From an uncultured Coleofasciculus sp. (GTDB lineage Bacteria > Cyanobacteriota > Cyanobacteriia > Cyanobacteriales > Coleofasciculaceae): a stretch of DNA of 19,128 bases. A model generated the notes under the pieces. That model did no database searches, had not been told where the DNA came from, and was given only the letters and a program-made list of their open reading frames with translations. Positions 1 through 8,467 of the stretch are shown here, in pieces. The stretch lies in NCBI GenBank assembly GCA_902805485.1, contig CADCTM010000866.1:3482-22609 (forward strand), written 5' to 3'. Position numbers and translations under genes: made by a program. Each line of letters begins with the position of its first letter. The stretch's first letter is position 1.

Positions 1-1899
1 GCAATTCAGTCTGGGAACTTAGACATAGACAATTTTCAAAGTGTCCAACGCTATTTCTGGCGTCAGGTACAACTGAGTAACTTTGCACCAACCCTTTACT
101 ACGGCAACAAAGAGGGAGACTTCATCCTCCTAAAAAAAGGAGATCCAGACTTGGTATATATCCAAGACAAGTCTAGTGAACGGCTACGAAAGATTTATCG
201 CCTCAATAAACAAGGGAATCAAACTGACTTAATCCAAAGTACCGAGTACGATCCTCGCACACGACCTTGGTACAAAGCGGCAATTCAGGCAGGAAAGCCT
301 ACCTGGTCGCCAATATACCTTTTTACGGCAACTCCTGAGCTGGGAATTACCCCAGTTGTCCCTATCTACAACCCGAATGGTGGTCTCAAAGGCGTTCTCG
401 CCATTGATTTAACCCTTTCACAAATCCGTGACTTCCTCCGCAACCTGAAAATTAGTCGCTCTGGACAAGCCTTTATTATCGAGCGCTCTGGCGACATTGT
501 TGCCAGTTCAACAAACGAATTACCTTTCGTCACGAGCAAAGAAAAACGAGAACGGCGTAAGGCTGTCAATAGCACCAACACATTAATTCGAGGCACCGCA
601 CTGTATTTACAAAAACAGTTTAGAACCTTTGACAAAATTAATAGTAACCAGCAATTTATCTTTGACTTGGATGGGAAGCGTCAATTTCTTCAAGTCACAG
701 CGATGCAGGATGGTCGCGGTTTAGATTGGTTGATGGTTGTGGTGATTCCCGAAGTTGACTTCATGGAGCGCATTAATGCGAATACTCGCTCGACAATTCT
801 GCTATGTTTAGCCGCTTTGATTTTAGCTACAGTTTTGGGAATTTTGACAGCTCGTTCAATTACTCGACCGATTTTGCGTTTAAGCGCGGCGTCTTGGACA
901 TTAGCAAAGCAAGCCGCGACTTCAGACATTACTAACACAAAATTAGAGCAAAAAGTTGTAATGCAAGGCGCGAAGGAACTCAGGATTTTGGCGCAAGCGT
1001 TCAATCATATGGCGCAAAAGTTGCGTGAATCATTTACCGATTTGGCGGCGGCGAATCAGGAATTAGAACAGCGCGTTTTGGCACGAACCGCCGATTTAAA
1101 CGAAGCTAATCAGGAAATCACTCACCTGAATCAGCGCCTGAAATCGGAAAATCTGCGGATGAAGGCGGAACTGGATGTAACACGTCAACTGCAGCAGATG
1201 ATTTTACCAAAACAAGAGGAGTTAAGTCAGATTCCCAAACTCGAAATTGCAGGCTTTATGGAGCCAGCAGCCGAAGTTGGTGGCGACTACTATGACGTGC
1301 TTACTCACAATGGTTTAGTCAAGATTGGCATTGGTGATGTCACCGGACATGGGTTAGAGAGCGGTGTATTAATGATTATGGTACAAACGGCAGTGCGTAC
1401 TCTTTTGGCTAATAATGAAACTGACCCTACTAATTTCTTGAACGTGCTTAACCAGGTGATTTACGACAACGTGCAGCGCATGAATTCAGATAAAAATCTT
1501 AGCCTTTCCTTATTAGACTATAAAGAGGGAATCCTAAGCTTGAGCGGTCAACATGAAGAAATGATTGTTGTGCGTTCCGGTGGTCAAGTCGAACGAATTG
1601 ACACAATAGATTTAGGCTTTCCGATTGGTTTGGAAGCCGATATTAGTGATTTTGTCGCTCAAATTGAGGTGCAGTTGAAACCCGGCGATGTGGTGGCGTT
1701 ATACACCGATGGCATCACGGAAGCAGAGAATCAGTTAGGGCTGCGCTACGGCATTGAGCAACTTTGTGAGATAGTCAGTGACAACTGGCAGCAGTCCGCT
1801 GAAGAAATTCGGAAAGCCGTTATTGAGGATGTACGCCGACATATTGGCAAACAAAAAGTCTACGACGACATCACGTTGCTGATACTTAAACAGAAATAG
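1..1899 (+). CDS. Sensor-linked PP2C/SpoIIE-type serine phosphatase (RsbU-like), 5' partial
   Basis: The frame is open from base 1, so the start lies outside the window and 632 residues are visible. Window residues about 1-260 look like an extracellular double-Cache sensor, with an RPWY-type motif near residue 88. One membrane helix follows (about 265-284), then a HAMP segment from 285, a coiled coil, and a SpoIIE-type PP2C domain from about 390 to the end. Metal-binding acidic residues are in place: GGDYYD (D429), GDVTGHG (D446), YTDG (D570) and YDD near 622. Such proteins dephosphorylate a STAS anti-anti-sigma partner when the sensor is stimulated. A STAS protein and an RsbW-like protein lie directly downstream, which supports that role. 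The stimulus cannot be read from the sequence. The fold assignment is strong; the partner is inferred. Confidence 0.9.
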   Translation, partial: AIQSGNLDIDNFQSVQRYFWRQVQLSNFAPTLYYGNKEGDFILLKKGDPDLVYIQDKSSERLRKIYRLNKQGNQTDLIQSTEYDPRTRPWYKAAIQAGKPTWSPIYLFTATPELGITPVVPIYNPNGGLKGVLAIDLTLSQIRDFLRNLKISRSGQAFIIERSGDIVASSTNELPFVTSKEKRERRKAVNSTNTLIRGTALYLQKQFRTFDKINSNQQFIFDLDGKRQFLQVTAMQDGRGLDWLMVVVIPEVDFMERINANTRSTILLCLAALILATVLGILTARSITRPILRLSAASWTLAKQAATSDITNTKLEQKVVMQGAKELRILAQAFNHMAQKLRESFTDLAAANQELEQRVLARTADLNEANQEITHLNQRLKSENLRMKAELDVTRQLQQMILPKQEELSQIPKLEIAGFMEPAAEVGGDYYDVLTHNGLVKIGIGDVTGHGLESGVLMIMVQTAVRTLLANNETDPTNFLNVLNQVIYDNVQRMNSDKNLSLSLLDYKEGILSLSGQHEEMIVVRSGGQVERIDTIDLGFPIGLEADISDFVAQIEVQLKPGDVVALYTDGITEAENQLGLRYGIEQLCEIVSDNWQQSAEEIRKAVIEDVRRHIGKQKVYDDITLLILKQK

Positions 1900-1956
1900 T
1901 AAACGTTTAGCTTTTAAAACCCAGAAATTAATATCTAAATCATAAAAACTATTAAT

Positions 1957-2553
1957 ATGACTGAGATAATTGGAGAATTCAGTGACAATTTACCACGGGG
2001 GCAGGAGTACTTAACTCTTGTCTTTTCACCTAGCTCTGTTCCGTTGAAACAACGCTGGCGAACAAATGGGTTATCTGCGGATTTCATGGCTGATTATTTT
2101 TCGACTTTCTTTCCTGGAAAAGAGAGTATTACTACTGAAGCTAATATTCAAGCTGAGGTTAAAAGTGCTGTTAGTTTTATCGGCAATGAGTTGTTAGAGA
2201 ATGCTATGAAGTTTACTGATGAGACATCAGATTATCCAATTAGTTTGACTCTGCAAATGCATATTGATCGACTAGTTTTTGTCGCAACTAATAGTGTCAA
2301 TACCCAAAGCGTTGATAAATTTCAGGCTTTTGTCCAAGAGTTAACGACTTCTGACACAGAGGAATTGTACATTCGTCATCTTGAACAAAACGGGTCAGAT
2401 GAGCGCGATTCTCTACAGGATAGCTCGGTTTCTGGCTTGGGCTTGCTGACGATGATCAATGATTATCAGGCAAAACTAGGATGGAAGTTTGAAGCAATTC
2501 AAAATGAGCCGGAAGCGATCGCGGTTACAACAATGGTACAGTTACTTGTTTAA
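1957..2553 (+). CDS. RsbW/GHKL-like ATP-binding regulator (Slr1658-type)
   Basis: 198 residues. The region 71-90 contains NELLENAMKFT, an N-box of the GHKL ATPase fold (N77, N82), and GLGLL at 160-164 resembles the glycine-rich ATP lid. This matches anti-sigma/switch kinases of the RsbW/SpoIIAB class in a divergent cyanobacterial form; I believe it corresponds to the Synechocystis Slr1658 family, recalled rather than searched. Such proteins phosphorylate or sequester a STAS partner. The gene sits 57 bases after the phosphatase and 42 bases before the STAS gene, the order expected of a partner-switching cassette. The residues between the N-box and the glycine loop diverge from classical kinases, so it may bind its partner without phosphorylating it. 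The ATG at 1957 has no strong ribosome site. Confidence 0.75.
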   Translation: MTEIIGEFSDNLPRGQEYLTLVFSPSSVPLKQRWRTNGLSADFMADYFSTFFPGKESITTEANIQAEVKSAVSFIGNELLENAMKFTDETSDYPISLTLQMHIDRLVFVATNSVNTQSVDKFQAFVQELTTSDTEELYIRHLEQNGSDERDSLQDSSVSGLGLLTMINDYQAKLGWKFEAIQNEPEAIAVTTMVQLLV

Positions 2554-2595
2554 TTTATCCAGCCTAATAAAACTGTTTAAAAAAGCTTTGGAACA

Positions 2596-2940
2596 ATGGA
2601 AATTAAGACTGAAGATTACAGCGTCTGCTACGACTCGTCCAGTGAAACTGTGAGCTGGCAGGGTTCGCTGCGGTTAAGTGGTATGGAAGAGTATGAGCCA
2701 ATTGTAAAGTTACTTAATGAACTAGCCGAGCGCAAACCTTCAAAAATTACTCTCGACTTGAAAAAGCTGGAGTTTCTTAACAGTTCAGGAATCAATGTTC
2801 TGTCAAAATATATAATTAAGGTGCGTCAAAAAGGAACAATCAAAATGGTGGTTCAAGGTTCTAGAAATATCCCTTGGCAGGGAAAATCCTTAAAAAACTT
2901 GCAGCGGTTGATGCCGTCTTTGCAGTTGGAATTGGACTAA
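2596..2940 (+). CDS. STAS-domain protein (Slr1659-type anti-sigma antagonist-like)
   Basis: 114 residues. The segment ITLDLKKLEFLNSSGINVLS (residues 51-70) is the STAS signature: a beta strand, then SSG with S64 at the position phosphorylated in SpoIIAA/RsbV, then a helix. In classical systems the kinase phosphorylates this serine and the PP2C phosphatase removes the phosphate, which sets whether the STAS protein can bind its target. Both enzyme types are encoded just upstream. The C-terminus (about 95-114) is basic and longer than in minimal STAS proteins. The adenylate cyclase gene begins 65 bases after the stop. Whether the final target is a sigma factor or something else, such as the cyclase, is not visible. 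Confidence 0.82.
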   Translation: MEIKTEDYSVCYDSSSETVSWQGSLRLSGMEEYEPIVKLLNELAERKPSKITLDLKKLEFLNSSGINVLSKYIIKVRQKGTIKMVVQGSRNIPWQGKSLKNLQRLMPSLQLELD

Positions 2941-3005
2941 AAATCTCAGGTGCATTGTTTCAACGGCATTACAAACAATATCTCTTTTGTCAAGGCAAAA
3001 ATCAG

Positions 3006-4610
3006 ATGACGATGCACATCCAAGAAGTCTCAACAGAACCGCTTTTTTTAGAAGTAGAAAGGCTGCGCGAAGAATTAGAAGCCTTAAAACAAGACAAGAC
3101 TGATTTGGAAGTCTTACTAGATACGATGCTTGTTCATGCTACAGCCATTGAAATTCAGCTACAGGAGTCAAATCAACAATTACAATCTGAAATTGTTGAG
3201 CGCCAGCGTGCCGAAACCTTGCTCCAAGCCTATGTCAGACAGCTTCAGTATCTTTTAGCAATAGTAAATAGAGATAAGAAAGACCTGGAAATAGTATTAG
3301 AAACAACAACCGAACATGGCGATTTGGTTGGAAATCTCCTCCACGATAAGGCAGATGAAACACGAAGATTGAGTGAGCGGAACTTAGCTCAATTCTTGGA
3401 AGCCGTACCTGTGGGTGTAAGAATTCTCAAGGCAAATGGTGAACCATACTACGCCAATCGATTTGCTAATCAAATTCTTGGAAAAGAAGGCGTATCGTCA
3501 GCAACATACGAAGATTTTACAAAGCTTTGTCAAATCTATATTGCAGGAACCAACGAGCTATACCCATTCGATAAATTCCCTGGAGCGAGAGCTTTAAAAG
3601 GAGAAAGTACTACTGTTGACGACTTGGAAATTCGTAAAGGAAACCAGATAATTTATTTAGAGGCTTGGGGAACATCAATTTTTGATGAGAAAGGTAACAT
3701 TGCTTATGCAATCATTGCTTTTCAAGATATTAGCCAACGCAAAAAAGCAGAAGTAGAGCGTCAAAAGTTCACAGATGAACTTTTCAACCTCAACGAAGCC
3801 TTATCGCGATTTGTGCCGCGTCAATTCCTTCAGTTTTTGAACAAAGAAAGTATCGTTGATGTCAAACTTGGCGATCAGGTTCAGCAAGAAATGTCGGTAC
3901 TATTTGCTGATATTAGGAGCTTTACCAGCTTGTCAGAAAAAATGACTCCACAAGAAAATTTCAATTTTATTAATGCTTATTTATCTCGCATGGAACCTGC
4001 TGTTATTGAAAATAGAGGGTTTATTGATAAATATATCGGCGATGAAATTATGGCACTCTTTAATGGGGGTGCTGATGATGCTGTTAAAGCCGGAATCAGT
4101 ATGCTCAAGAAACTTAATGAATATAATCAACATCGCTCCAACTCTGGCTATATGCCGATCAAAATTGGCATTGGTATTAATACCGGCTCTTTGATGCTTG
4201 GGACTGTGGGAGGCACGTCCCGGATGGACAGTACGGTGATTAGTGATGCTGTTAATTTAGCCTCTCGTATCGAAAGATTGACGAAAACTTATGGGGTATC
4301 TTTGCTAATTTCTCACCATACTTTTTTGCAGTTACGGGATTCTAATCAATATGCCTTTCGCCTGATCGAACGGCTTAAGGTTAGAGGGAAATCAACCGCC
4401 GTCAGTATCTATGAAGTATTTGATGCCGAGTTGCCTGAAATTTATGAGGGTAAGTTAATTACAAAACAAGAATTTGAGCAAGCTTTATTGCTTTATCATT
4501 TAGGTTCTTTCAAAGAAGCAGTACAATTATTTGGACATTGCCTGTACCTAAACCCAAAAGATACGGTAGCTCAAATCTATCAGAAACTCTGTCAAGAACG
4601 TATCACTTAA
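3006..4610 (+). CDS. PAS-linked class III adenylate cyclase
   Basis: 534 residues from the ATG at 3006, preferred because AAGG lies about 10 bases upstream. An upstream TTG at 2874 would overlap the STAS gene and add a sequence unlike the family. Residues 14-110 are coiled coil, about 122-245 a PAS domain, and about 290-455 the class III cyclase. Metal aspartates are D302 (FADIRSFT) and D346 (YIGDE). K342 and T410 are the purine-selecting pair in the Lys/Thr form seen in cyanobacterial CyaB/CyaC-type adenylate cyclases. N417 and R421 supply the transition-state residues (VNLASR). All key residues are present, so it should make cAMP from ATP. A TPR-like tail (about 490-530) follows. There is no membrane helix, so the protein is probably cytosolic. 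Its position suggests cAMP output tied to the partner switch. Confidence 0.88.
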   Translation: MTMHIQEVSTEPLFLEVERLREELEALKQDKTDLEVLLDTMLVHATAIEIQLQESNQQLQSEIVERQRAETLLQAYVRQLQYLLAIVNRDKKDLEIVLETTTEHGDLVGNLLHDKADETRRLSERNLAQFLEAVPVGVRILKANGEPYYANRFANQILGKEGVSSATYEDFTKLCQIYIAGTNELYPFDKFPGARALKGESTTVDDLEIRKGNQIIYLEAWGTSIFDEKGNIAYAIIAFQDISQRKKAEVERQKFTDELFNLNEALSRFVPRQFLQFLNKESIVDVKLGDQVQQEMSVLFADIRSFTSLSEKMTPQENFNFINAYLSRMEPAVIENRGFIDKYIGDEIMALFNGGADDAVKAGISMLKKLNEYNQHRSNSGYMPIKIGIGINTGSLMLGTVGGTSRMDSTVISDAVNLASRIERLTKTYGVSLLISHHTFLQLRDSNQYAFRLIERLKVRGKSTAVSIYEVFDAELPEIYEGKLITKQEFEQALLLYHLGSFKEAVQLFGHCLYLNPKDTVAQIYQKLCQERIT

Positions 4611-4673
4611 GCAGTGTCTTTGTTTGGCGTTGCGTTTCACAGCAGGAATTGCCTAATCAACTATAGAAGTAAT

Positions 4674-4702
4674 TTGCCGGCTTACCCCAATAGTAGTAAT
4701 AT
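4674..4702 (+). promoter_or_regulatory. Candidate sigma70-type promoter for rpmI
   Basis: TTGCCG at 4674-4679 and TAATAT at 4697-4702 are separated by 17 bases, and each matches four of six consensus positions. Initiation would fall about 25 bases before the rpmI ATG. The candidate rests on sequence match only. Confidence 0.35.
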
Positions 4703-4732
4703 TGTAGATTGTGCCCTTATCCAAAACAGACC

Positions 4733-4930
4733 ATGCCTAAACTAAAAACCCGCAAAGCAGCGGCAAAGCGTTTTAGAGTAACCGGCAGTGGCAAAATTAG
4801 ACGCCGCAAAGCGTTTAAGAACCATATGCTGGAGCATAAAAATTCATCACGGCGGCGGCGTCTGTCTCAACTAGCCCTAGTGAATGAACGCGATGAAGCT
4901 AATGTACGCTTGATGCTGCCATATTTATAA
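4733..4930 (+). CDS. rpmI: Large ribosomal subunit protein bL35
   Basis: 65 residues beginning MPKLKTRKAAAKRFRVTGSG, the hallmark N-terminus of bL35; the body is very basic and the length is normal. The ATG at 4733 is chosen over an in-frame TTG at 4709 because every bL35 starts at MPK. The protein binds 23S rRNA in the 50S subunit. rplT follows after 108 bases, the usual bacterial pairing. infC, which often precedes this pair elsewhere, is absent here, as is common in cyanobacteria. Confidence 0.97.
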   Translation: MPKLKTRKAAAKRFRVTGSGKIRRRKAFKNHMLEHKNSSRRRRLSQLALVNERDEANVRLMLPYL

Positions 4931-4942
4931 ACATGCTTGATG

Positions 4943-4984
4943 AGGCGCGAGGCAAAAAAGGAATTCTCTTTTGACAACGCGCCT
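4943..4984 (+). promoter_or_regulatory. Hairpin between rpmI and rplT
   Basis: Arms AGGCGCG (4943-4949) and CGCGCCT (4978-4984) are perfectly complementary, with an inner CAAAA/TTTTG pairing (4953-4957 with 4969-4973). No T-run follows, so it is a poor intrinsic terminator. It could be a processing site, an attenuator, or a structured spacer linked to L20 autoregulation, which is known in other bacteria but at other positions. Confidence 0.5.
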
Positions 4985-5038
4985 ATAACAAAGCGATTTC
5001 ATCACTAATAACCAACCACTAACAACCAAAAAGTAGCC

Positions 5039-5395
5039 ATGACACGGGTAAAACGCGGTAATGTCGCTCGTAAGCGACGCAAAAAAATTCTCAAACTTGC
5101 TAAGGGGTTCCGGGGTTCACACTCAACTCTGTTTCGGACGGCAAATCAACAGGTAATGAAGGCGCTACGGAATGCCTACCGCGATCGCAAAAAGCGCAAA
5201 CGCGACTTCCGCCGCCTTTGGATTACGCGGATTAACGCCGCAGCACGTCAAAATGGCGTAAGCTACAGCCAGTTAGCTGGTTTGATGAAAAAAGCCAACA
5301 TCCAGCTTAACCGTAAGATGATGGCACAATTGGCAGTCCTCGATCCCACCAGCTTTACCAAAGTAGTGGAACTCGCGACTCAATCAACGAAGTAG
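5039..5395 (+). CDS. rplT: Large ribosomal subunit protein bL20
   Basis: 118 residues beginning MTRVKRGNVARKRRKK, with the family motifs KLAKGFRGSHS and RRLWITRINAAARQNG, at standard length. bL20 binds 23S rRNA early in 50S assembly and represses its own operon in several bacteria. It follows rpmI by 108 bases that hold a hairpin. A HIP1 palindrome lies inside the gene at 5181-5188. The next gene starts only about 40 bases after the stop, so read-through into it is possible. Confidence 0.97.
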   Translation: MTRVKRGNVARKRRKKILKLAKGFRGSHSTLFRTANQQVMKALRNAYRDRKKRKRDFRRLWITRINAAARQNGVSYSQLAGLMKKANIQLNRKMMAQLAVLDPTSFTKVVELATQSTK

Positions 5396-5435
5396 TCATT
5401 TGACTGACGATGTGCTTGACAAAAAAGGCACTTCT

Positions 5436-6215
5436 ATGATGGAGCAAAAATTATTCAGCTCGATCGCAATTGGGGTAGTGGGGATGTCGTTTGTGGCATC
5501 CCCTCCTGCTTGGAGCGCCCCTCTCAATGAGATTCAGGAGCGTGGAAAGCTGATCGTTGCCGTAAAAGATAATCTACGTCCTTTAGGCTTTCGGGACGCG
5601 GCAGGCAACTTGCAAGGGCTAGAAATTGATCTGGCGAAACGCCTAGCGGAAGAATTATTCGGAAAAGTTGATGCAGTGGTTTTGCAGCCGGTGCAGAATG
5701 TGGATCGCCTCAATGTCGTGATCGAGGATAAAGTCGATTTAGCGATCGCAAGAGTCACACAAAACGAGTCCCGCTTGCGAATAGTGGACTTAAGTAGACC
5801 TTACTACTTGGATGGTACGGGTTTAATTACCAAGGATGCCACCATAAAACAAGTCAGCGACGTGGCAACAAAAGCGATCGCAGTTCTTAAAGGTTCTAAC
5901 ACGATCGCGATCATCAAATATGCCTCACCCACATCGAAATTGGTAGGAGTGAATTCCTACGAAGAAGCGCTAACACTTCTGGAAAATGGCGGTGCGAGTG
6001 CCTTTGCCGCCGACCGTAGCATTCTGGCGGGTTGGATGCAAGACTACCCGCAGTACCGACTACTGCCAACCAAGCTTTCCACGGAAGCGCTGTGTGTGGT
6101 AATGCCAAAGGGGTTGCAGTACGCGCAATTGCAAGATCGGGTGAATGAAGTGATCTCGCGTTTGCAAGCATCTGGTTGGTTAGCTCAACGTGCTGCCGCC
6201 TGGGGTCTACCATAA
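5436..6215 (+). CDS. Periplasmic substrate-binding protein, amino-acid (SBP_bac_3) type
   Basis: 259 residues from the ATG at 5436, preceded by AAGG seven bases upstream; an in-frame TTG at 5400 would put a charged stretch before the signal peptide. Residues 1-28 form a Sec signal peptide (short positive start, hydrophobic core, cleavage near AWSA). The mature protein opens with LNEIQERGKLIVAVKDNLRP and continues with GLEIDLAKRLAEELFG, both typical of family 3 binding proteins for polar amino acids. It would deliver ligand to an ABC permease, but no permease or ATPase gene is nearby, so it may be an orphan. The ligand is not predictable here. The Ycf37-like gene follows after 32 bases. Confidence 0.88.
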   Translation: MMEQKLFSSIAIGVVGMSFVASPPAWSAPLNEIQERGKLIVAVKDNLRPLGFRDAAGNLQGLEIDLAKRLAEELFGKVDAVVLQPVQNVDRLNVVIEDKVDLAIARVTQNESRLRIVDLSRPYYLDGTGLITKDATIKQVSDVATKAIAVLKGSNTIAIIKYASPTSKLVGVNSYEEALTLLENGGASAFAADRSILAGWMQDYPQYRLLPTKLSTEALCVVMPKGLQYAQLQDRVNEVISRLQASGWLAQRAAAWGLP

Positions 6216-6247
6216 GTAAAGATAAAATCGCCATAGTTTCAAAAATC

Positions 6248-6775
6248 ATGGAGAATTCACTTCCTCTTGTTTATTTATCAGTATTGTTGGGACTGCTTGC
6301 TTTTGCGGGTGTGTCAGTAGTTCGTCAAGTCATCAAAACCCGTAAAGTTGAAACCGCCCTTACACGCTTGGAAAAAAAGCTAAAACAAGAGCGCGGAACT
6401 GTTCAAGAGTATTACGAATTGGCGAGTATTTATTCAGACAAAAAAATGTTCGCCCAATCAATCACGCTGTTTCAAAAATCGCTTAAAGGTGTGGATGCTG
6501 AGGAAGAAAACCTTGCCCCAGTTCATAATGCTCTCGGCTTTGCCTACTTTTGCCAAGAACAGTATGATATGGCAATTCGCGAATACAAAGAAGCCTTAAA
6601 AGCGAATCCTGAATATGTTACGGCAATCAATAACTTAGGTCATGTTTATGAGCGTAAAAAGCTAACCGTTCAAGCGCTGCAAATGTATGAAGAAGCTTTG
6701 AAGTATGAGCCAAATAATACAATTGCTAAACGCCGAGCCGAATCACTGCGGAAACGTCTCGTAACATCTGCTTAA
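6248..6775 (+). CDS. ycf37: TPR membrane protein, Ycf37-like photosystem I assembly factor
   Basis: 175 residues from the ATG at 6248. An in-frame TTG at 6176 would overlap the preceding gene and place extra polar residues before the membrane helix. Residues 5-25 are a single N-terminal membrane helix. Then come a charged linker and three tetratricopeptide repeats at about 52-80, 91-122 and 124-155, the last two nearly canonical (NALGFAYFCQEQYDMAIREY and NNLGHVYERKKL). This size and architecture match Ycf37, a thylakoid protein of cyanobacteria and red-algal plastids that aids photosystem I assembly or stability. The identification rests on architecture and recalled similarity. The alternative is a generic TPR anchor protein. 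Confidence 0.72.
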   Translation: MENSLPLVYLSVLLGLLAFAGVSVVRQVIKTRKVETALTRLEKKLKQERGTVQEYYELASIYSDKKMFAQSITLFQKSLKGVDAEEENLAPVHNALGFAYFCQEQYDMAIREYKEALKANPEYVTAINNLGHVYERKKLTVQALQMYEEALKYEPNNTIAKRRAESLRKRLVTSA

Positions 6776-6796
6776 AATCAACATAAACGTCAGATT

Positions 6797-6854
6797 CTTG
6801 TACAGAACAAGCAGTATTTAGGGGCATTTATTACAAGTGCCCCTGATTAATCAG
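6797..6854. terminator. Hairpin cluster between convergent genes
   Basis: CTTGT/ACAAG (6797-6801, 6807-6811) is followed by a 7-bp stem AGGGGCA/TGCCCCT (6820-6826, 6838-6844) with an 11-base loop, and then by the perfect palindrome CTGATTAATCAG (6843-6854). It lies between the ends of the TPR gene and the recQ-like gene and could stop transcription from either side. No T-run follows, so it is not a textbook intrinsic terminator. Confidence 0.45.
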
Positions 6855-6936
6855 AAAACCGTTGTAATAAGTCTAGCGCCGCCAAAAGAAAAATCTGATT
6901 TCATCGGCATTTATCTGCGGTGCCAAATCTAAAACT

Positions 6937-8394
6937 CTAACGTTTCAAACAATTATCACAAGAACCGCATTTAATTTTATCCGCCTCTTTACTAAAGCCA
7001 AACGCCTTTAATAAAAAATGCCAACGACATTCGCTAGTTGTGAAATACAGAGTCATCTGAGACTGCATCTGATCCTGAGTAGGATTCCAAGCAATTACGC
7101 GAGATTCTTCTAACAAGTATTTGCGATAATGAAAAGGGTCGATCCATTCTACTTGACCTGCCTTGTGTAGGAGAGCCAAAGCAACAGCACCATCGTGAAA
7201 TTGCTGGGATACTGTTGCAATTTCTCCCTGAAGTGGCAATTTCTTTACTAACTTCTGGGCGTTTTGATATTGTGAGCGCAATTTATTATTAAAAAACTGC
7301 CGTTGCTGCCGATCATCTGGATACAACCATCCCGTAGGCTCACACACTAACATTAAAGCATCCGTTGGCTTACCATCTCGTCCTCCGCGCCCGACTTCCT
7401 GAACATATTCAGATAATAATTGGGGAGACTGAAAATGCACTACCCAGCGCACATCGGGTTTATTAATACCCATCCCAAAAGCACAGGTACAAACAATAAA
7501 CTGGCTTTTTCCACTCAACCAACTTGCCTCAATTTCGCGGCGTTCCTCTGCACTTAATCCAGCGTGATAAGCTGCGGTTTCATAACCCAATGACTTCAAC
7601 CATTCGGTTAACTCTTCACTATCTTTTCGGGAACGAACATACACTAATCCAGCTTGTTTAGATCGTGCTTGAATAAACTTTAATAACTGCTGGCGGCGTC
7701 CTCTCGGAGTCCAAACTGTTTGAACTTTTAGGTTAAGATTTTTACGAAAAGGATTGATTAAAAAGACCTTAGGTTGTTCTAATTGTAAAACATTTCGGAT
7801 AGTTTTTTGAGTATTAGGGTCAGCCGTTGCCGTGAAAGAAGCAAGGGCAATTTTTGTCCCGACTGGCTTACATTTAAGTAAAGCAGGACGTACTGCACCC
7901 AAACGTCGATAAGTCGGTCGAAATGTATCTCCCCATTGCACTAAACAATGTGCTTCATCTAAAATTAAGCCATTAATCTTTAGCCGGGGATGACACAACC
8001 GCTCCCATACGGGCTGACTAAGTAGTGTTTCTGGTGATAAATAAAGTAATCGTAACTGTTGCCTTTCCAAAGCTTGGAGCGTTGTCTTCCGTTCCCAAGT
8101 TGGCAATTCACTGTGTAAAAGTGCAGCAGGTAACTTGAGTTTTTGTAATTCCTGCACTTGATTTTCCATCAGTGCTACCAAAGGCGAAATTACTAAAGTT
8201 AATCCAGTTTGTAATAATGCAGGTAGCTGAAAACAAATCGATTTTCCCCCACCAGTCGGCATCACAATTAAAGCATCTTGTTTTTTTAATAAACTTTGAA
8301 CAATCTCACCTTGAGGTGGTCTAAACTCTTCATACCCCCAATTTTTTTTGAAGGCAGCGCGAACTTTATTCCAGGATGTAGTTTCAGTTTGCAT
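6937..8394 (-). CDS. recQ: RecQ-family ATP-dependent DNA helicase, short form
   Basis: 485 residues. Motif I is MPTGGGKS with K51, motif II DEAH at 146-149, with the RecQ-specific QWGDTFRPTYRRLG just after it, and motifs V/VI CAFGMGINKPDVRWVVH and QEVGRGGRDG. Four cysteines near the end (C456, C476, C479, C482) form the RecQ zinc-binding site. The protein stops right after the zinc site, so there is no full winged-helix or HRDC domain; E. coli RecQ is about 610 residues. It should unwind DNA 3' to 5' during fork repair and recombination. The ATG at 8394 leaves a normal N-terminus. The gene stands alone, divergent from ccmK3. Its exact cellular role is uncertain because short RecQ-like paralogues coexist with full RecQ in many cyanobacteria. 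Confidence 0.88.
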   Translation of the reverse strand: MQTETTSWNKVRAAFKKNWGYEEFRPPQGEIVQSLLKKQDALIVMPTGGGKSICFQLPALLQTGLTLVISPLVALMENQVQELQKLKLPAALLHSELPTWERKTTLQALERQQLRLLYLSPETLLSQPVWERLCHPRLKINGLILDEAHCLVQWGDTFRPTYRRLGAVRPALLKCKPVGTKIALASFTATADPNTQKTIRNVLQLEQPKVFLINPFRKNLNLKVQTVWTPRGRRQQLLKFIQARSKQAGLVYVRSRKDSEELTEWLKSLGYETAAYHAGLSAEERREIEASWLSGKSQFIVCTCAFGMGINKPDVRWVVHFQSPQLLSEYVQEVGRGGRDGKPTDALMLVCEPTGWLYPDDRQQRQFFNNKLRSQYQNAQKLVKKLPLQGEIATVSQQFHDGAVALALLHKAGQVEWIDPFHYRKYLLEESRVIAWNPTQDQMQSQMTLYFTTSECRWHFLLKAFGFSKEADKIKCGSCDNCLKR

Positions 8395-8467
8395 GATTGA
8401 TAGTAGATGCTATCGCCCAAAGATACAAAAATTTTATTTTCCTTCGCACCCGAAAATATACTGATTT

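Noticed and set aside
2515..2522. Recurrent GCGATCGC sites as a regulatory or mobile element
   Set aside because: HIP1 palindromes are scattered through coding sequence across many cyanobacterial genomes; here they only indicate lineage.
2874..3005. Upstream TTG extension of the PAS-cyclase gene overlapping the STAS gene
   Set aside because: The added residues are the STAS reading frame shifted, have no family likeness, and a better ATG with a ribosome site lies at 3006.
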